Notes under the pieces: model-generated
Told to the model about the DNA's origin: nothing
What the model saw: only the letters and a program-made list of their open reading frames with translations
Database searches by the model: none
Program-made: the position numbers and the translations under genes
Origin: Deltaproteobacteria bacterium
GTDB taxonomy: Bacteria; Myxococcota_A; UBA796; SXON01
Direction of reading: 5' to 3'
Length of the DNA stretch: 44,815 nt
Assembly: GCA_947484175.1 (NCBI GenBank)
Contig: CANKOI010000025.1
Coordinates: forward strand, 1-44,815
Shown: piece after piece, positions 24,932-34,499 of the stretch
How positions within the stretch are numbered: the first letter of the stretch is position 1
How the letters are laid out: every line of letters begins with the position of its first letter

Positions 24932-26350
24932 ATGAACCGAGCCGTGTGGATCGGCGCGCTCGTCGCCGGCGTACTCTGCGCTCCGGCGCTGTGGCGTGGC
25001 GAGCTGGTCGGTTCGGCGGGTGCCGAAACCTTTGGCCACGCATGGGTGCTGGGATGGGTCGCCGATGGCTGGCCCGCATGGTCCAGCGGCACCGACACCG
25101 CCGCAGGTGCAGCGAACTGGCCGGTGATCGACGCGCTGCCAACGTGGCTGGCCGCGGGCTTCGGACGACTCATTGGCGTGGCCGGTGCGTGGAATCTGCG
25201 CGTGGTCGCGGCGATCGTCGTTGCCTCGGTGGGCGGGGCCAGGCTCGCACGGGCGTGGGGCGGCAACGAGACCTTCGGGGCCGTAGCCACGCCGCTGATG
25301 CCGATCTTCCTCGGGTCGATCACCAGCGGCCTGTCGGAGGACCTCGCGATCGGGCTCTTGGCCTTCGTGCTCGCGTGGGCGATGGAGGGCCGATGGTGGC
25401 GGGCGGCCTTAGGGGTGGGCGCGCTCGCGGGCTGCGGGCTGTACCTCGGCTGGATGGGGGGTGCGGGGATGGCGGTGCTGGCGGTGCGGCAAGGGTGGAC
25501 AGCCCCACGGCAGGTGGCGGCGCGCGCCGGAGCGGTGGCCCTCGCGGCGGCGCTGGCGGTCGCAGTGGCCACCCCGTTTGCGTCACGGTTGGGCACATCG
25601 ACGAAGGCCGTGGCGGGCGTGGCGGAGCCCCACTGGCGGCTGAACCCGTGGAGGGGTGCTGATGTCGCCTCCTTTGTTGCGCCCGGAAAGGAGGGGGTGG
25701 ACGGAGCCGCGCTCCGGGAGCATCCGGCGTACCTCGGGGTGCTCACGCTGGGATTGGCGGCAGCCGGCGGAACCCCCCCCGGGTGGCTCGCGGTCGTGGC
25801 GTGCGCGTCGGTGGCCCCGGGGGCCAGCTTCTCCATCGCCGGGGTGCCCACCGGGGTGGACAACCCTGCCGCCGCCTTGCTGCACACCCTCCCCGGCGGC
25901 GACCAGTTTCGAAACCACGCCCGCCTCATGCTCCTCGGGCAGCTCCTGCTCGTGGGGCTGGCCTCGCGTGGCGTGGAACGCCTGCGCCGCCGGTGGCCCG
26001 CCGCCGCGGCCGCGGGGGCGCTCCTCGTGGCGGGCGAGGTGGCGATCTTCAGCCCAGCGCGGGTGCCCCTGCCGGGCACACCGGTGGAGGCGCCGCCCAT
26101 CTACGCCGCGCTCGCCGAGGCCCCTACGGGGTTGCCGCTGCGCGTGGTGGGCTCACCCAACCCCCAAGCCCCCTTCTTCCACCAGCGGGCTCACGGCCGC
26201 ATCCTGCGCAACGATCCGAACCGCCCCGACCCCGGGCGCCCGGAAGTGGGGCGCGAAATCGTAGTGGGCTTCGGGGAGGCGCGGGAGCGGCTCACGGAGG
26301 AGCTGGGCGCGCCGAAGGTGCGGGCCGAGGAGGGGGCGGCTTGGTGGTAG
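24932..26350 (+). CDS. Polytopic membrane protein, GT-C/YfhO-like layout
   Basis: The 472-residue protein has about ten hydrophobic segments between residues 5 and 370 and a soluble tail. It has no eCIS similarity that I recognise. The tail has VYAALAEAP-like and HGRILRNDPN elements (PPIYAALAEAPTGLPLRVV, QRAHGRILR), a pattern seen in large bacterial membrane proteins related to lipid-linked-sugar glycosyltransferases (YfhO/GT39-like). The ATG lies 10 nt after the hub stop, so it is probably cotranscribed with the injection-system genes. It could be a glycosyltransferase or, less likely, a membrane anchor for the particle. The function is undetermined. Confidence 0.65.
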   Translation: MNRAVWIGALVAGVLCAPALWRGELVGSAGAETFGHAWVLGWVADGWPAWSSGTDTAAGAANWPVIDALPTWLAAGFGRLIGVAGAWNLRVVAAIVVASVGGARLARAWGGNETFGAVATPLMPIFLGSITSGLSEDLAIGLLAFVLAWAMEGRWWRAALGVGALAGCGLYLGWMGGAGMAVLAVRQGWTAPRQVAARAGAVALAAALAVAVATPFASRLGTSTKAVAGVAEPHWRLNPWRGADVASFVAPGKEGVDGAALREHPAYLGVLTLGLAAAGGTPPGWLAVVACASVAPGASFSIAGVPTGVDNPAAALLHTLPGGDQFRNHARLMLLGQLLLVGLASRGVERLRRRWPAAAAAGALLVAGEVAIFSPARVPLPGTPVEAPPIYAALAEAPTGLPLRVVGSPNPQAPFFHQRAHGRILRNDPNRPDPGRPEVGREIVVGFGEARERLTEELGAPKVRAEEGAAWW

Positions 26351-26439
26351 GGGGGCGGGAAGCAGCGCCGTTGCCCAATCCGTGGAGTCTGCCGGGGTCG
26401 CCCAGTCGCGGTCCTAGGTGGGCGTCGATCGGAGCTGGC

Positions 26440-27027
26440 TCACCACGGCTCGTCCCCGTCCGGCTCGATCTGCTCTTGAACGAGCTCGCACCACGTCGCC
26501 AGCGCCTCGGCGGCACCGTCACGCCGCAGCCGCTCCGCAACCGGCCCCTCTTCGACTCGGAGGTGCGGGAAGGCGTTGAGCAACCGGTGCACGTCGAGGC
26601 GGTCGGAGAGCCCCTTCTCCCGACCTCGGCGTGCCGTCGTGCTCGTGACCTTCATGGCCAAGAGCGCCACGATCTCCAGCACCCGCACGCCGCCGATCTC
26701 CACGAAGGGGGGCAAAACGTTTGCCTGTCTGACATCCACTAGGTGGCGATTCTTGACGTCCCGAAGCTGGTACACCCGATAGCCAACCCCCGGGACGACT
26801 TCGCGAACGCGCACAGCGATGTGCAGGTTCGAGCCGAGGTGCGACCTCAGATCCTCGGCCAAGAGCGCCGCGTTCGTGCTCAGCACGTCCACGTCCTGCG
26901 TCATTCGCTCCACGTTGGCGTAGGCGTTGACCGCGTGAGCCCCGAAAATCACGGCATCGGTGCGGGCAGCCAAGAAACCGGCCACCTCGCGGAACACCAC
27001 GGCGAGCGGCACTTCCTCGTGGGTCAT
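26440..27027 (-). CDS. Nucleotidyltransferase-fold protein (AbiEii/DUF6036-like)
   Basis: The 195-residue protein has the minimal nucleotidyltransferase pattern: VIFGAHAVNAYANVER followed by MTQDVDVLS, with the paired Asp of the active site. Further downstream come VRVLEIVALLAMKVTSTT and RGREKGLSDRLDVHRLL, typical of the Lys/Arg helix and the D-x-x-D-L helix of this group. Such proteins include toxins of type IV systems and stand-alone domains; no partner antitoxin gene is adjacent. The start is ATG 27027 with GAGG just upstream; GTG at 27066 is a second option. An 89-nt stretch to the preceding membrane-protein gene holds nothing I recognise. Confidence 0.75.
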   Translation of the reverse strand: MTHEEVPLAVVFREVAGFLAARTDAVIFGAHAVNAYANVERMTQDVDVLSTNAALLAEDLRSHLGSNLHIAVRVREVVPGVGYRVYQLRDVKNRHLVDVRQANVLPPFVEIGGVRVLEIVALLAMKVTSTTARRGREKGLSDRLDVHRLLNAFPHLRVEEGPVAERLRRDGAAEALATWCELVQEQIEPDGDEPW

Positions 27028-27090
27028 GAACTCCTCAAGGGTAAGCGGAGCATCTTGCAGCAGCACGATCAAAGGTCTAACACCACAGGC

Positions 27091-27096
27091 TATGGT
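27091..27096 (+). promoter_or_regulatory. -10 element of putative leaderless promoter (TATGGT)
   Basis: TATGGT, then exactly 6 nt (CCCGCC), then GTG at 27103, whose codons encode a clean signal peptide. There is no ribosome-binding site. It lies in the 75-nt gap to the divergent nucleotidyltransferase gene. Confidence 0.5.
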
Positions 27097-27102
27097 CCCG
27101 CC

Positions 27103-29667
27103 GTGTGCTCCTCGCTCCTCGCGCTGCTGCTCGCCCTCCAACCCGCGTGGGCCGACGATCTCGATGCCGACGGATGGGACGCCGCGGTTGACTGCGACGA
27201 CGCCGATGCCGCCGTGAATCCCGACGCCACCGAGTCCTGCAACGCCATCGACGACAACTGCGATGCCAGCATCGACGAGTCCGGCTGCCCCTGCGCGGTG
27301 GAGACCGACGGCGCGCACACCTTCCTGTTCTGCACCACCGGCGAGACTTGGACCGACGCTCAGGTGGAGTGCGCCGCCTACGGCTACCACCTCGCCGACC
27401 TCGACGATGCCGGCGAGGACGCATGGCTCTGGTCGATGGCCACGGCCACGTCGGCGTCGAACTGGTGGATCGGATTGAACGACCTCGGGAGCGAGGGAGC
27501 GTTCGAGTGGGATGCCGGGAGTGACACACGGTACACCAACTGGCGGGCCGGCGAGCCGAATGACTACGACGGCGCCGAGGACTGCGTGTGGTACGCCTCG
27601 ACGGGTGCGGGGGCGTGGAACGACAAGGACTGCACCGCCACCGCCTACTTCCTCTGCGAAGCCGGCTGCACGACCCGCACCGTGTACGCCGACGTGGACG
27701 GCGACACCTACGGCGACGCATCGGTGACCGAGCGCCTCTGTGAGCTGGAGGTGGGCTGGGTAGACGACGCGAGCGACTGCGACGACGCCGCCCCCTCCAT
27801 CAGCCCCGCTGCCGCCGAGGTGTGCGACGGCGATCCGACCGCCGCCGATGCGTACGGCGCCTGGGGCGTCGACGAGGACTGCGACGGCGCCGCGGACGAC
27901 GATGATACATCGGTCGATGTATCAGGCTACTCCAGGTTCTACTTGGATATGGATGGGGACGGATACGCGGGGGCGACCGACTCGACTTCCGCCTGCGACG
28001 TTACGGCGGGGGTCTTCGTCGTTGCCGAGGACTGCGATGACACCGACGTAGACGCCTTTCCCGGAGCCTCTGAAGTCCGCGCCGACGGCATCGACCAGGA
28101 CTGCGACGGCGCGGACTCCTGCACCTGGTACGGCGATGCGGACGGCGATGGGTACGGCGACTCCGCCGCTCCGCTCGAAGACTGCGTTGGCCCGCCCGCC
28201 GGGTACGTTGACAACGCCGACGACTGCGACGACGGTGACGCGTCGTTGGGTGTGTACGCCGAGGAGACCTGCAACGCGGCGGACGACGACTGCGACGGAA
28301 CGATCGACGACGGCGCCGACTGCCCAGGCATTTCCGCCAGCTACGACGACCACCTGTACGTATTTTCCACCACAGCCGCCACCTGGCCCGACGCCCAATC
28401 GGTGTGCACCTCCATCGGCTACCACCTCGTAGACGTAGCCGATGCACCGGAGGAAGCGTGGCTCTGGATCGTCGCAGAGGCGCTCGACGCGCTCAACCCC
28501 TGGTGGCAAGGTTACAACGACGGGGAGGTAGAGGGCAGCTTCGTGTGGGACGGGGGTTCCCCTTCTACCTTCACCGACTGGCGCGCTGGCGAGCCCAACG
28601 ACTACGGGGGTGCAGAAGATTGCGGGGCCTTCGCCGACGACGGGGGGGGCGCGTGGAATGACCGCGACTGTGAGAACGTCCTCCCCTTCGTGTGCGAGCT
28701 CGGCTGTGAGAAGGCCATCTGGTACGCCGACGCCGACGCCGACGGGTTCGGGGATGCTACCCAGATGGAGCGGGGGTGCGAGGCTCCACCAGGCTTCGTA
28801 GCCGACGACAATGACTGCGATGATACATCGGAAAGTATCAGCCCGGCTGGCGTCGAGGTTTGCGGCGGTGACGATGAGAACTGCGACGACGTGTACTCCA
28901 CGCTGGATGACACGGACTGCGTGGAACCCGACCCGGAGGGCGACCGCGACGGCGACGGAGTGCAGAACGGGATCGAACGGGAGCTCGGAATCGACCACCA
29001 AGACCCCGACAGCGACGACGACTCCCTCCCCGACGCCGCGGAGGTCGAGGTGCTCACGACCGACACCGCGGGCGGCGACGACATCTGGATCGCGCCAGAC
29101 ACCGACGACGACGGGCTCACCGACCCGCTCGACACCGACGACGACGGCGACACCATCCCCACGTCCGACGAGGTGGGTGATCCCACGGCGCCGGCCGACA
29201 CCGACGGCGATGGCACGCCCGACCATCGGGACGCCGACAGCGACGGCGACGGCATGAGCGACGCCTCGGAGGCCGGAAAGGACAGCGACCTCGACGGCAT
29301 TCCCAACGTGACCGAGACCGACGACGACGGCGACGGGCGGGCTTCGGCAGACGAGTCCCTCGCCGACGCCGACGGCGACGGGGCGGCCGACCCCGACATC
29401 GACGGGGACGGGGTACCCAACGCCCTAGACCGCGACAGCGACGGCGATGGCTGTCTCGACGCAGACGAGAACGAGGAGGCCTGGCTCGCGGCAGACCCTG
29501 CGTGCGGTGACGAGAACGCCCACACGGGCCGCTCTCCGGATGCGGAGGAGCCGGGCGAGGGCCCAGGGCCGGAATGCGGCTGTGGTACGCTCCCGGCCGC
29601 GCCTGGGGTTGCGGCGCTGCTCCCGATCCTCGCAGCGGTGCGGCGGCGGCGGGCTCCACGGCCGTAG
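27103..29667 (+). CDS. Secreted MopE-type protein with two C-type lectin domains, TSP3-like repeats and MYXO-CTERM-like tail
   Basis: The 854-residue protein starts at GTG 27103, set by the signal peptide MCSSLLALLLALQPAWA. MopE-type Cys/Asp metal-binding motifs (DCDDADAAVNP, CNAIDDNCDASID, DCDDGDASLG and others) alternate with two C-type-lectin-like domains, about 67-188 and 412-534. Both show W(R)AGEPNDY and WND(K/R)DC at the sugar/calcium site. Residues about 610-806 are calcium-binding thrombospondin-3-like repeats (DTDDDGLTDPLDTDDDGD). The tail (about 823-854) has CGCG, a hydrophobic stretch and RRRR, like MYXO-CTERM sorting signals. It is very probably a calcium-stabilised surface adhesin. 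The two inverted repeats at 27903 and 28821 lie inside this gene. Confidence 0.9.
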   Translation: MCSSLLALLLALQPAWADDLDADGWDAAVDCDDADAAVNPDATESCNAIDDNCDASIDESGCPCAVETDGAHTFLFCTTGETWTDAQVECAAYGYHLADLDDAGEDAWLWSMATATSASNWWIGLNDLGSEGAFEWDAGSDTRYTNWRAGEPNDYDGAEDCVWYASTGAGAWNDKDCTATAYFLCEAGCTTRTVYADVDGDTYGDASVTERLCELEVGWVDDASDCDDAAPSISPAAAEVCDGDPTAADAYGAWGVDEDCDGAADDDDTSVDVSGYSRFYLDMDGDGYAGATDSTSACDVTAGVFVVAEDCDDTDVDAFPGASEVRADGIDQDCDGADSCTWYGDADGDGYGDSAAPLEDCVGPPAGYVDNADDCDDGDASLGVYAEETCNAADDDCDGTIDDGADCPGISASYDDHLYVFSTTAATWPDAQSVCTSIGYHLVDVADAPEEAWLWIVAEALDALNPWWQGYNDGEVEGSFVWDGGSPSTFTDWRAGEPNDYGGAEDCGAFADDGGGAWNDRDCENVLPFVCELGCEKAIWYADADADGFGDATQMERGCEAPPGFVADDNDCDDTSESISPAGVEVCGGDDENCDDVYSTLDDTDCVEPDPEGDRDGDGVQNGIERELGIDHQDPDSDDDSLPDAAEVEVLTTDTAGGDDIWIAPDTDDDGLTDPLDTDDDGDTIPTSDEVGDPTAPADTDGDGTPDHRDADSDGDGMSDASEAGKDSDLDGIPNVTETDDDGDGRASADESLADADGDGAADPDIDGDGVPNALDRDSDGDGCLDADENEEAWLAADPACGDENAHTGRSPDAEEPGEGPGPECGCGTLPAAPGVAALLPILAAVRRRRAPRP
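27903..27924. repeat. TGATAC inverted repeat 1
   Basis: TGATACATCG-N2-CGATGTATCA, a perfect 10-bp inverted repeat in coding sequence (codons for D-T-S-V-D-V-S). The local codons ACA, GTA and TCA are unusual for this gene. See copies at 28821, 36863 and 39403. Confidence 0.75.
28821..28840. repeat. TGATAC inverted repeat 2
   Basis: TGATAC (28821-28826) and GTATCA (28835-28840) with an 8-nt spacer; the left arm continues ATCG as in copy 1. It is coding (D-T-S-E-S-I). Confidence 0.6.
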
Positions 29668-29676
29668 CCGCCCCGC

Positions 29677-30120
29677 CTACTCCTCGACCTTCTCCCCCGC
29701 GACGACCAGCTCCGCTGACTCATGCCCGTCGTGGTCGACGACTCGGAAGGCGAAATCGTAGGTGGAGACCGCGATGGTGTCGCACTCGATGTCGAACTCG
29801 TGGTCGCGCCAGCTCGTGGTACAGGCGCCGTCCGCGCAAACGAGCGAGGCCTCACCGAGGTCGCCGCGCGCGTCGCGGACCGCGAGGGTGCCGAAGGTCT
29901 CGATCGTGGAGAGCCCCTGCGGGTCGCTCGCCGTCGCGTTTCCGGTCCACTGCACGAACGCTTCGCCGGTCGTGTGTTGGAAGCAGGTGACTGTGGCCGA
30001 CTCCACCACGGGCGCTTCGGAGTCCACCACGGCGGCGGTCTCCTCGGGGGCGCTCTCGCCGCCCTCGGGACAGCCCGGTAGTGCCAGAAGCAGCGGCAGG
30101 GACAGCATCGGTGGCATCAT
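29677..30120 (-). CDS. Small lipoprotein, unknown function
   Basis: The 147-residue protein has a lipoprotein signal (MLSLPLLLALPGC, lipobox LPGC). The mature part begins with an acidic linker (PEGGESAPEETAAVVDSEAP) followed by a beta-rich domain of about 110 residues (TVTCFQHTTGEAFVQWTGNA ... VSTYDFAFRVVDHDGHESAEL). This looks like a single Ig/Fn3-like fold with Cys pairs. Its ATG overlaps the TGA of the upstream gene (ATGATG over TGA), so translation is coupled. It ends 9 nt from the convergent MopE-like gene. No family is recognised. Confidence 0.7.
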   Translation of the reverse strand: MMPPMLSLPLLLALPGCPEGGESAPEETAAVVDSEAPVVESATVTCFQHTTGEAFVQWTGNATASDPQGLSTIETFGTLAVRDARGDLGEASLVCADGACTTSWRDHEFDIECDTIAVSTYDFAFRVVDHDGHESAELVVAGEKVEE

Positions 30121-30776
30121 ACTCCCCGCCGCGCCATCGACTCGACCTCTTCGGCCACCGCTCGCCACGCGGTCGCTTCGTCCTCGAGGGTGCGGCCCCG
30201 TTCCGCCCATGTGCGGGCCATCGCGCCAAGGGTGCGGGCGCGGCGGGCATCGGCGCGAAGCTCGACGGCGGCAGCGGCGGCCCCTTCGGCCGCCACGATG
30301 GCCCCGGGCGGCAAGACCTCATGAGCCACCGCACTCACGATCGCGGCACCCGCCCGTGCGGCCGCCACGATCGCCTCGGGATCTAGCGCATCGTCCTCCC
30401 CCGCTTCGTACACCCCACCGGCCGAAGCCATCGGTCCCGGCTCCACCACCACCAAGCGCCCCAGCGGGAGCCACTCCCCCCACGACCTCGCGGACCGCTG
30501 GCTCGACAGCACAAAACGGGCGATCGCGGCGTGCGGATCGGTGGGGGCGACCGCAGTCCCCAACGGCACCACCACCACCGGCGTTCCGAACGGGCCGCGC
30601 AGCCGACCGATCAGGGCCTGCCACTCCCCCGGCGCCGCAAAGGCCAAGGTGACGCGCGGAGGGCCGGGCGTGGGGGGCGCGGCGCCAGCCAAAGGAAGGA
30701 TACGAGCCCCGAGCGCGGCGGCGGCTCGTTCCACGCGCGGGGTCCGCACATCGGCGAGGACGGTGCGCTGCTTCAC
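30117..30776 (-). CDS. Hypothetical cytoplasmic protein, Rossmann-like
   Basis: The 219-residue protein starts at GTG 30776, chosen because a -10-like hexamer sits exactly 6 nt upstream. Sequence features are VKQRTVLADVRTPRVERAA, a strand VTLAFAAPG, then TPVVVVPLGTA and RLVVVEPGPMASAGGVYEAG. The latter resembles the nucleotide-sugar side of GT-B folds, though no diagnostic motif is complete. The C-terminal third is a long Ala/Arg/Glu helix. It is coupled to the lipoprotein gene downstream and divergent from korA. It may be a glycosyltransferase-like fragment; I cannot assign it. Confidence 0.6.
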   Translation of the reverse strand: MKQRTVLADVRTPRVERAAAALGARILPLAGAAPPTPGPPRVTLAFAAPGEWQALIGRLRGPFGTPVVVVPLGTAVAPTDPHAAIARFVLSSQRSARSWGEWLPLGRLVVVEPGPMASAGGVYEAGEDDALDPEAIVAAARAGAAIVSAVAHEVLPPGAIVAAEGAAAAAVELRADARRARTLGAMARTWAERGRTLEDEATAWRAVAEEVESMARRGV

Positions 30777-30782
30777 GGGCCG

Positions 30783-30788
30783 TCCATA
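30783..30788 (-). promoter_or_regulatory. -10 element of putative leaderless promoter (TATGGA, minus strand)
   Basis: Read on the minus strand: TATGGA, 6 nt (CGGCCC), then GTG at 30776. It lies in the 98-nt gap to korA. Confidence 0.4.
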
Positions 30789-30847
30789 TCCGCCCCCGAA
30801 GCCCCGCACCCGGATGCATGCTGCGTACGCCACGTTAGACCGCGCCC

Positions 30848-30861
30848 GGGCACCCGTGCCC
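30848..30861 (+). other. Small inverted repeat next to the korA ribosome-binding site
   Basis: GGGCAC-CC-GTGCCC lies directly before the AAGGAGG that serves the TTG start at 30875. It could modulate access to the ribosome-binding site. The hairpin is short. Confidence 0.3.
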
Positions 30862-30874
30862 AAGGAGGGCCGCC

Positions 30875-32697
30875 TTGAAGTCCACACAAACCGTCGACCA
30901 CGTCGTCATTCGCTTCGCCGGCGACTCCGGCGATGGCATGCAGATCATCGGCAGCCAGTTCACCAACACCACCGCGCTCCTCGGCAACGACCTCGCCACC
31001 TTCCCCGACTTCCCCGCCGAGATCCGCGCACCTGCCGGCACGCTCGCGGGCGTGTCGGGCTTCCAACTCCACTTCGCCAACCACGACATCTTCACTCCGG
31101 GCGACTCGCCCGAGGCCCTCGTGGCGATGAACCCTGCGGCGCTCAAGGCCAACATCGACGACCTGAAGCCGGGCGGGCTGGTGATCGTGAACCAGGAAAA
31201 GTTCATCGACCGTGAGTTTGAGAAGTGCGGGCTCACCAGCAATCCGCTGGACGACGGTTCGCTCTCCTCCTTCCGGGTCGTGCCCGTCGACCTCGCACGG
31301 CAAACCCGCGACGCCGTGGAGGGCCTTGGCCTCTCCGGGAAAGAAACCGAGCGTTGCAAGAACTTCTACGCGCTGGGCATCACCTACTGGCTGTACAGCC
31401 GGCCGATGGAAACCACCGAGCGGTGGATCAACAGCAAGTTCAAGGAGCCCTACCGCGAGGCCAACCTCCGCGCGTTGCGAGCCGGCTACAACTACGCCGA
31501 AACCGTGGAGCTCTTCCACGAACGATTCGAAGTGGCGCCGATGAAGCAGGCGCCGGGCGTGTATCGCAACATCATGGGCAACGAGGCGACTGCGCTCGGG
31601 CTCGTGGTTGGGGCGAGCAAGGCGGGGCTCACGCTCTTTCTGGGCAGCTACCCGATCACGCCCGCGAGCGACATCCTGCACTACCTCGCGGCGTTGAAGT
31701 CGTACGGCGTGTGCACGTTTCAGGCGGAAGACGAGATCGCTGCGATCACCAGTGCGATCGGCGCCTCGTTCGGCGGCTCCCTCGGCCTCACCACCACCTC
31801 CGGTCCGGGCATGGCGCTCAAGACCGAGGCGATGGGCCTCGCCGTGATGACGGAACTGCCGCTGGTGGTCATCAACATCCAGCGCGGCGGCCCGAGCACC
31901 GGGCTGCCCACGAAAACCGAGCAGAGCGACCTGTTGCAGGCGGTGTACGGTCGAAACGGCGAGTGCCCGATCCCGGTGATCGCGGCCAGCACTCCGTCGG
32001 ACTGTTTTGAGATGGCGGTGGAAGCCGTGCGCATCGCCGCCACCTACATGACTCCGGTCATCCTCCTCACGGACGGCTATCTGGCGAACGGCAGCGAGCC
32101 CTGGCGAGTGCCGAACGTCGACGACATCGAGGCGTTCCCGGTCACGTTCCACACGGAGGTAGAGGGATTCAAGGCCTACGCCCGCAATCCGGAGACCTTG
32201 GCGCGCCCTTGGGTACGCCCCGGCACGCCGGGCCTCGAGCACCGGATCGGTGGGCTCGAAAAGCAGGAGGGTACGGGCAACGTGTCGTACGACGCCGTGA
32301 ACCACGAGAACATGGTGAAGACCCGGGCCGCCAAGGTCGCCGGGGTGAAGGTGCCCGACCTCCAGGTGCACGGCGACGAGGGAGGCCTCTTGGTTGTGGG
32401 CTGGGGCAGCACGTACGGGGCTATCCGGGTGGCGGTCGACCAGGCCCGGCGCAGCGGCATCCGTGTCGGTCACGCCCACATCCGGTACATCCACCCGCTG
32501 CCCGGGAACATCCACGAGGTGCTCAAGCGATACGACCGCGTCATCGTCCCTGAAATGAACCTCGGGCAGCTCGTGAAGCTGTTGCGCGACCTCACGCTGA
32601 TCGACTGTGTGTCCGTGCCCAAGATCAAGGGCCAAGCGTTCAAGGTGAGCGAAGTGCTCACCGCGATCAGCCACTACCAAGTTGTGGAGGCCAAATA

Positions 32698-32698
<1 letters not shown>
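30875..32698 (+). CDS. korA: 2-oxoacid:ferredoxin oxidoreductase, gamma-alpha fusion subunit
   Basis: The 607-residue protein joins the gamma domain (about 1-190: VVIRFAGDSGDGMQIIGSQF, GGLVIVNQEKF) to the alpha domain (about 200-600: GNEATALGLVVGASKAGL, YPITPASDILHYLA, TTSSGPGMALKTEAMGLAV, IQRGGPSTGLPTKTEQSDLL). This is the KorA/PorA-type fusion that, with KorB, oxidises 2-oxoglutarate or a related 2-oxoacid to the acyl-CoA with reduction of ferredoxin. The start is TTG with AAGGAGG 5-7 nt upstream. It overlaps korB by one base (TAATG). The 2-oxoglutarate assignment is the most likely; other 2-oxoacids remain possible. Confidence 0.93.
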
Positions 32699-33689
<991 letters not shown>

Positions 33690-33705
<16 letters not shown>

Positions 33706-34499
33706 TCCGGCCCCGCCTGCAACCGCTGGCGGCGCTCTCGGCCGAGGTGGCTCGTGGGCTGGTCGGCATTCTCACCGACATCGACGACACCCTCACCCTG
33801 CACGGCCGCATCGTGCCCGCCGCCTTCGACGCCATGGCGCGAGCGCGCGCCGCCGGCTTGGCCATCGTCCCGGTCACGGGGCGCCCCGCAGGCTGGTGCG
33901 ATCATGTCGCGCGCATGTGGCCCTGCGAGGGCGTGGTGGGCGAGAACGGCGGGCTCTGGTTCTACATGCATGAGGGCAAGCTGGTCCGCGCGTTTGCCCA
34001 ATCGGCCGAAGTCCGCGCCCACAACGCGGCGCGCCTGCACACGGTCCGCGAGGCGGTCTTGCGCGAGGTACCTGGCTGCGCGTTGGCCAGCGACCAGCCC
34101 TACCGCGAGCTCGACCTCGCCGTGGACTTCTGCGAAGACGTGGCGGCCCTCCCCGACGCCGCGATCGACCAGATTCTGGCGGTGTTCGCGCGCTTCGGCG
34201 CGACCGCCAAGGCGTCGAGCATCCATGTGAACGGCTGGTTTGGTGAGTTCGACAAACTCTCCGGCTTCTTCGGCCTCTGCAGCGACCTCGGCCTTCCCAG
34301 TCAGGCGGAGCGTTGGGCCTACGCCGGCGACAGCGCCAACGACGCCCCGATGTTCGCGCACTTTCCGGCCTCCGTCGGTGTGGCCAACGTGGTGCGCTGG
34401 CTCCCGCGGATTCCCACGCCGCCCGCATTTGTGACGGAAGGCGAGGGAGGACATGGCTTCGCGCAGCTGGTGGACCGGATTCTGGAGCTGCGGTCGTGA
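33690..34499 (+). CDS. HAD-superfamily phosphatase (type IIB-like)
   Basis: The 269-residue protein has all HAD motifs: ILTDIDDTLTLHG with nucleophile Asp 30 and acid Asp 32, VPVTGRPAGWCDHVARM (motif II Thr), GENGGLWFYMHEGK typical of class IIB caps, a Lys in ATAKASSIHVNGWFGEFDK, and YAGDSANDAPMFAHFP (motif IV). Class IIB members dephosphorylate sugar phosphates and related small metabolites. The GTG start lies within korB, and the stop overlaps the next gene (GTGA), so it is translated as part of the chain. The substrate is unknown. Confidence 0.85.

Noticed and set aside
22828..26100. 1090-codon open frame on the minus strand
   Set aside because: Shadow of the plus-strand injection-system genes; those carry recognisable LysM and hub domains, ribosome-binding sites and overlaps, while this frame has no domain and crosses several gene borders.
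26440..27027. Toxin-antitoxin pair involving the nucleotidyltransferase
   Set aside because: Only one gene is present; the neighbours are a membrane protein and a secreted protein, so no antitoxin partner can be supported.
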